From Elusimicrobiota bacterium (GTDB lineage Bacteria; Elusimicrobiota; Elusimicrobia; UBA1565; UBA9628): a stretch of 16,451 nt of DNA. Shown here one piece after another: positions 14,204 to 16,451 of this stretch. The stretch's first letter is position 1. Each line of letters starts with the position of its first letter. The position numbers were made by a program, and so were the translations under genes. The notes below the pieces were generated by a model. It saw nothing but the letters and a program-made list of their open reading frames with translations. It made no database searches and was not told where the DNA came from. The stretch is taken from positions 1 to 16,451 of the forward strand of contig JAHFCD010000005.1 of the NCBI GenBank assembly GCA_023249695.1, given 5' to 3'.

Positions 14204-15057
14204 GGCTCGCCGTCCTCCTCTGGCTCGCCGCGCCCGCGCTGCGCGCTCAGGAGGTCCTCACCGTCCTCAGCTCGGGGCTCAGCTCGTATCAGGAGGCCCG
14301 CAACGGCTTCACGGAGGTTTTCGGCCCGGGAACGGGGCTGCGCAATCTTGCCGACGGAGGCTTCACGGTTCCCGCCGAGACCAGGCTCATCGTGACGTTC
14401 GGCCGTAAGGCCGCCGAGCGCTCCTACCCGTCGCGGGTCAAGCTCATCGTCTGCCTGGCCCCGGGGTTGCCGTCGGACTGGGCGGGGAGCCACTCGGCTG
14501 CCGTCAAAATTTCCATGCTTCCACCGGCCGACACGCTCCTGGCCGCTCTCAAGGTCATCCAGCCCGGGCTCAAAAGGCTGACGGTCCTTTGGTCGGCGTC
14601 GACCTATGGCGGCTATGTCGAACGGCTTCGGCAGGCCTCCGCCGGGCTCGGCATCACGATTCTTTCGGAAAGGCTGGACGGAGTCGCGGACCTGCCGGAC
14701 AGCCTCCGGAGCCTGCCCGGAGCGACGAACGCCCTGTGGCTGGCGCCCGATCCGAACCTCCTGACGGCACAAAGCTTCGCGACGGTCGAGGCCTTCAGCC
14801 ACGCCATCGGACTGCCGTTCTACGCCTCGGTTCCCGGCCTGGCGGAAAAGGGCGCCGTCGCCTCGGTCTTCGTTCCCTTCAGCGAGAGCGGCCGGCGCGC
14901 GGCCGCGGCCGCGCGTGAAATGCTGAAGGGCGTCGAGCTCGAGAACACTCTCCTGCCCGAAAAAACCGAGACCATCCTCAATCTCTCGGCGGCAAAGAAG
15001 GTCGGCCTGATCATCCCCGCCGATGCGCTCTCCCGGGCCACCCGAGTCCTGCCCTAA
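14191..15057 (+). CDS. ABC_sub_bind-family periplasmic substrate-binding protein without a transporter
   Basis: A 288-residue exported protein of the ABC_sub_bind type (Pfam PF04392, the TrpX-like fold). The signal peptide is MQMVRLAVLLWLAAPALRAQ, without a lipobox Cys. Family marks in order are LTVLSSGLSSYQEARNGF (23-40), LIVTFGRKAAE (66-76), an AVKISMLPPADTLLAALKVI segment (104-123), KRLTVLWSASTYG (128-140), GATNALWLAPDPNL (177-190), GLPFYASVPGLAEKGAVASV (207-226) and the end TILNLSAAKKVGLIIPADAL (261-280). It overlaps the receptor gene by 13 nt from ATG 14191 (AGG 4 nt upstream); ATG 14197 and GTG 14200 are alternatives. No permease or ATPase gene adjoins it in this window, so it may hand the ligand to a distant ABC transporter or act in sensing. 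Ligand unknown. Confidence 0.85.
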   Translation: MQMVRLAVLLWLAAPALRAQEVLTVLSSGLSSYQEARNGFTEVFGPGTGLRNLADGGFTVPAETRLIVTFGRKAAERSYPSRVKLIVCLAPGLPSDWAGSHSAAVKISMLPPADTLLAALKVIQPGLKRLTVLWSASTYGGYVERLRQASAGLGITILSERLDGVADLPDSLRSLPGATNALWLAPDPNLLTAQSFATVEAFSHAIGLPFYASVPGLAEKGAVASVFVPFSESGRRAAAAAREMLKGVELENTLLPEKTETILNLSAAKKVGLIIPADALSRATRVLP

Positions 15058-15088
15058 AAGAGGCGCGCCAGCCCTCCACCTGGTCGAA

Positions 15089-16451
15089 ATGATACAATCA
15101 CGGTTGTCCCCCAAAATCCTCGTTATTCGGCTTTCCAGCCTCGGCGACGTCGTCCTGACCGGGCCGGTGTATAAGAGCCTAAAAGCCCATTGGCCCGCCT
15201 GCCGGGTCACGGTCCTCGTTAAGCCCCAGTTCGCGGCCGCCCTCAAAGGCCACCCCGGCGTGGACGAGGTCGTGCCCTTCACCGGCATCCTGGACGCCGT
15301 GCGGATGATCCGAGCGGGAGGCTTCACCTACCTGTTGGACCTGCACGACAACCTGCGCTCGTTCGTGATCCGAACCTTGGCGCGGGTGCCGAACACGGCG
15401 ACCTACCGCAAGAACGCGCTGGCCCGGCGCCTGTTCGTGGCCCTGCGCGTGTCGACCCCCGGCCTGCAGCGCCACACCGTGGACCGCTATCACGAGGCGC
15501 TCGCCTCCTGGGGCGTGCCGCGGGCGCCGAGCGTGCTCAGCTCGGGGGACTACGGAGCCGTCGGCGCGACGCGCGGGGCGAAAAAAGTGCTCGTCATGCA
15601 AAGCGCCTTTCTCGGCGACAGCCTCCTGACCTTGCCGCTTCTTCGGCGCCTCAAGGAAATTCTTCCCGGCGCCTCCGTGACCGTGCTGACGCTCGCCAAG
15701 ACCGCCGATATCTTTCGGGGGACGGCCTGGGTCGACGAGGTTCTCCTGGACGACAAGCGCGGCGTCCACGGAGGCCTGATGGGGCCTTGGGCCATCGCGC
15801 GGGAGCTCCGCGCCCGCGGCTTCGACCTCGCCGTGATTCCCCATCGTTCCTTTCGCTCCGCCCTCATCGCGCGCCTGGCCGAGATTCCCCGGCGCATCGG
15901 CTTCGACTCCAGCGCCGGAAGCGTCCTGCTCACCGACGCCGTTCCTTTCTCCTGGCTGATGCACGATCTCGAGCGCAACCTCTCCTTGGCCCTGCCCCTC
16001 GGCGCGGGCGCGGCGCCCTCGGCCGGAGAATCCCGCTACGTGGCGCCGCCCAAGATGAGCGTCAAGCTCGCCGCGATCCTGGCCGGCGCGGGCGTGCGCC
16101 CGGACGCGGCGCTCGCCGGCGTCCATCCCGGGTCCGCCTGGGCCACCAAGCGCTGGCTCCCGGAACGCTTCGCCGAGCTGTGCGTCCGCTTGAAAGCCGA
16201 CGGCTTCACGCCCGTCCTCGTCGGCGGCCCGGACGACCGGGCCCTGGGCGAGGGCATCGCGCGCGAGTGCGGCGCGCTCGACCTCGTCGGCAAGACCGAC
16301 CTCGAGGACCTCAAGGCGCTCATGGGGCGCCTGTCCGTGTTCGTGACCAACGACTCCGGCCCGATGCACCTGGCCGCCGCGGCGGGGGTCCCGGTCGTGG
16401 CGATCTTCGGCGCGACCACGCGCGAGCTCGGGTTCTTCCCCTACGGCCCGG
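15089..16451 (+). CDS. Glycosyltransferase family 9 (heptosyltransferase-like) protein with a doubled N-terminal module, 3' end outside the window
   Basis: Probably adds heptose (or a related sugar from an ADP-heptose-type donor) to the LPS inner core in the cytoplasm. The 454 residues seen are one open frame, but the layout is unusual. Module N1 (about 9-145) is a GT9 N-terminal domain: KILVIRLSSLGDVVLTGPV (9-27), HPGVDEVVPF, LLDLHDNLRS (82-91), HTVDRYHEALASWGV (129-143). A short linker leads to module N2 (about 166-305), again a GT9 N-terminal domain: KVLVMQSAFLGDSLLTLPLL (166-185), WVDEVLLDDK, GFDLAVIPHRSFRSALIARL (244-263), RRIGFDSS. Then comes a single C-terminal donor domain (about 343 on): GVHPGSAWATKRWLPERFAE (344-363), VLVGGPDD (376-383), LVGKTDLEDLKALM (399-412), NDSGPMHLAAAAGVPVVAIFG (421-441). 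N2 plus C makes a complete WaaF-like enzyme. The start is ATG 15089 or, with a promoter box here, TTG 15104. It lies 31 nt after the binding-protein gene. Confidence 0.87.
   Translation, partial: MIQSRLSPKILVIRLSSLGDVVLTGPVYKSLKAHWPACRVTVLVKPQFAAALKGHPGVDEVVPFTGILDAVRMIRAGGFTYLLDLHDNLRSFVIRTLARVPNTATYRKNALARRLFVALRVSTPGLQRHTVDRYHEALASWGVPRAPSVLSSGDYGAVGATRGAKKVLVMQSAFLGDSLLTLPLLRRLKEILPGASVTVLTLAKTADIFRGTAWVDEVLLDDKRGVHGGLMGPWAIARELRARGFDLAVIPHRSFRSALIARLAEIPRRIGFDSSAGSVLLTDAVPFSWLMHDLERNLSLALPLGAGAAPSAGESRYVAPPKMSVKLAAILAGAGVRPDAALAGVHPGSAWATKRWLPERFAELCVRLKADGFTPVLVGGPDDRALGEGIARECGALDLVGKTDLEDLKALMGRLSVFVTNDSGPMHLAAAAGVPVVAIFGATTRELGFFPYGP
15090..15098 (+). promoter_or_regulatory. Possible extended -10 box (TGATACAAT) at the start of the GT9 gene
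   Basis: TG-A-TACAAT has the full TGn extension and 5 of 6 bases of TATAAT, in an otherwise GC-rich stretch. It overlaps the ATG at 15089. If used, transcription would begin near 15104, at an in-frame TTG followed by SPKILVIRLSSLGD, the usual beginning of GT9 proteins. No ribosome binding site precedes either start. Confidence 0.4.

Noticed and set aside
15058..15088. Terminator between the binding-protein gene and the GT9 gene, around the GGCGCGCC palindrome
   Set aside because: No stem followed by a T-run; the 8-bp palindrome alone is common in GC-rich DNA.

Overview
The window is a GC-rich (roughly two-thirds G+C), densely packed stretch from a Gram-negative (diderm) bacterium. Lipid A/Kdo/heptose genes, two TonB-dependent receptors and a type IV pilin-like protein show the outer membrane. 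The SecD/SecF/YajC arrangement, the plant-like Deg protease and above all the pilin (short leader, then a body of the 'RSALSIYYADTDGQYP' type and a C-terminus reading 'VNCVHTDTKG') look to me like Elusimicrobiota. That assignment is from memory of family style, not from a search.

Left end (1-1860): the 3' end of a 2-Cys peroxiredoxin and its nested-hairpin terminator, convergent with a secreted Deg/HtrA-type serine protease on the minus strand. The protease shares a 62-nt divergent control region with yajC.

Centre left (1861-8349, plus strand): yajC-secD-secF, then without a break a small unknown protein, a DUF374 acyltransferase, Kdo transferase (waaA) and a multi-membrane GT-C/TMTC-like protein. 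From secD on, neighbouring genes overlap by 1 to 8 nt, so this is a translationally coupled Sec-envelope operon that joins protein export to lipid A-Kdo assembly. A secreted, helix-rich unknown protein follows one base later.

Centre right (9381-15057): a pilin-like gene and a TonB-dependent receptor on the minus strand, divergent from a second TonB-dependent receptor on the plus strand. The second receptor overlaps a gene for an ABC_sub_bind-type periplasmic binding protein that has no permease or ATPase beside it here. This looks like an uptake or sensing module for an unknown ligand.

Right end (15089 to the edge): a family 9 (heptosyltransferase-like) glycosyltransferase, cut off by the window, with two N-terminal Rossmann-type modules in one frame before a single C-terminal donor-binding domain. 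This is the most unusual architecture in the window.

No tRNA, rRNA, CRISPR array, insertion sequence or phage gene was seen. No stretch over 300 nt lacks a gene; the largest gap is the 146-nt divergent region between the two receptors.
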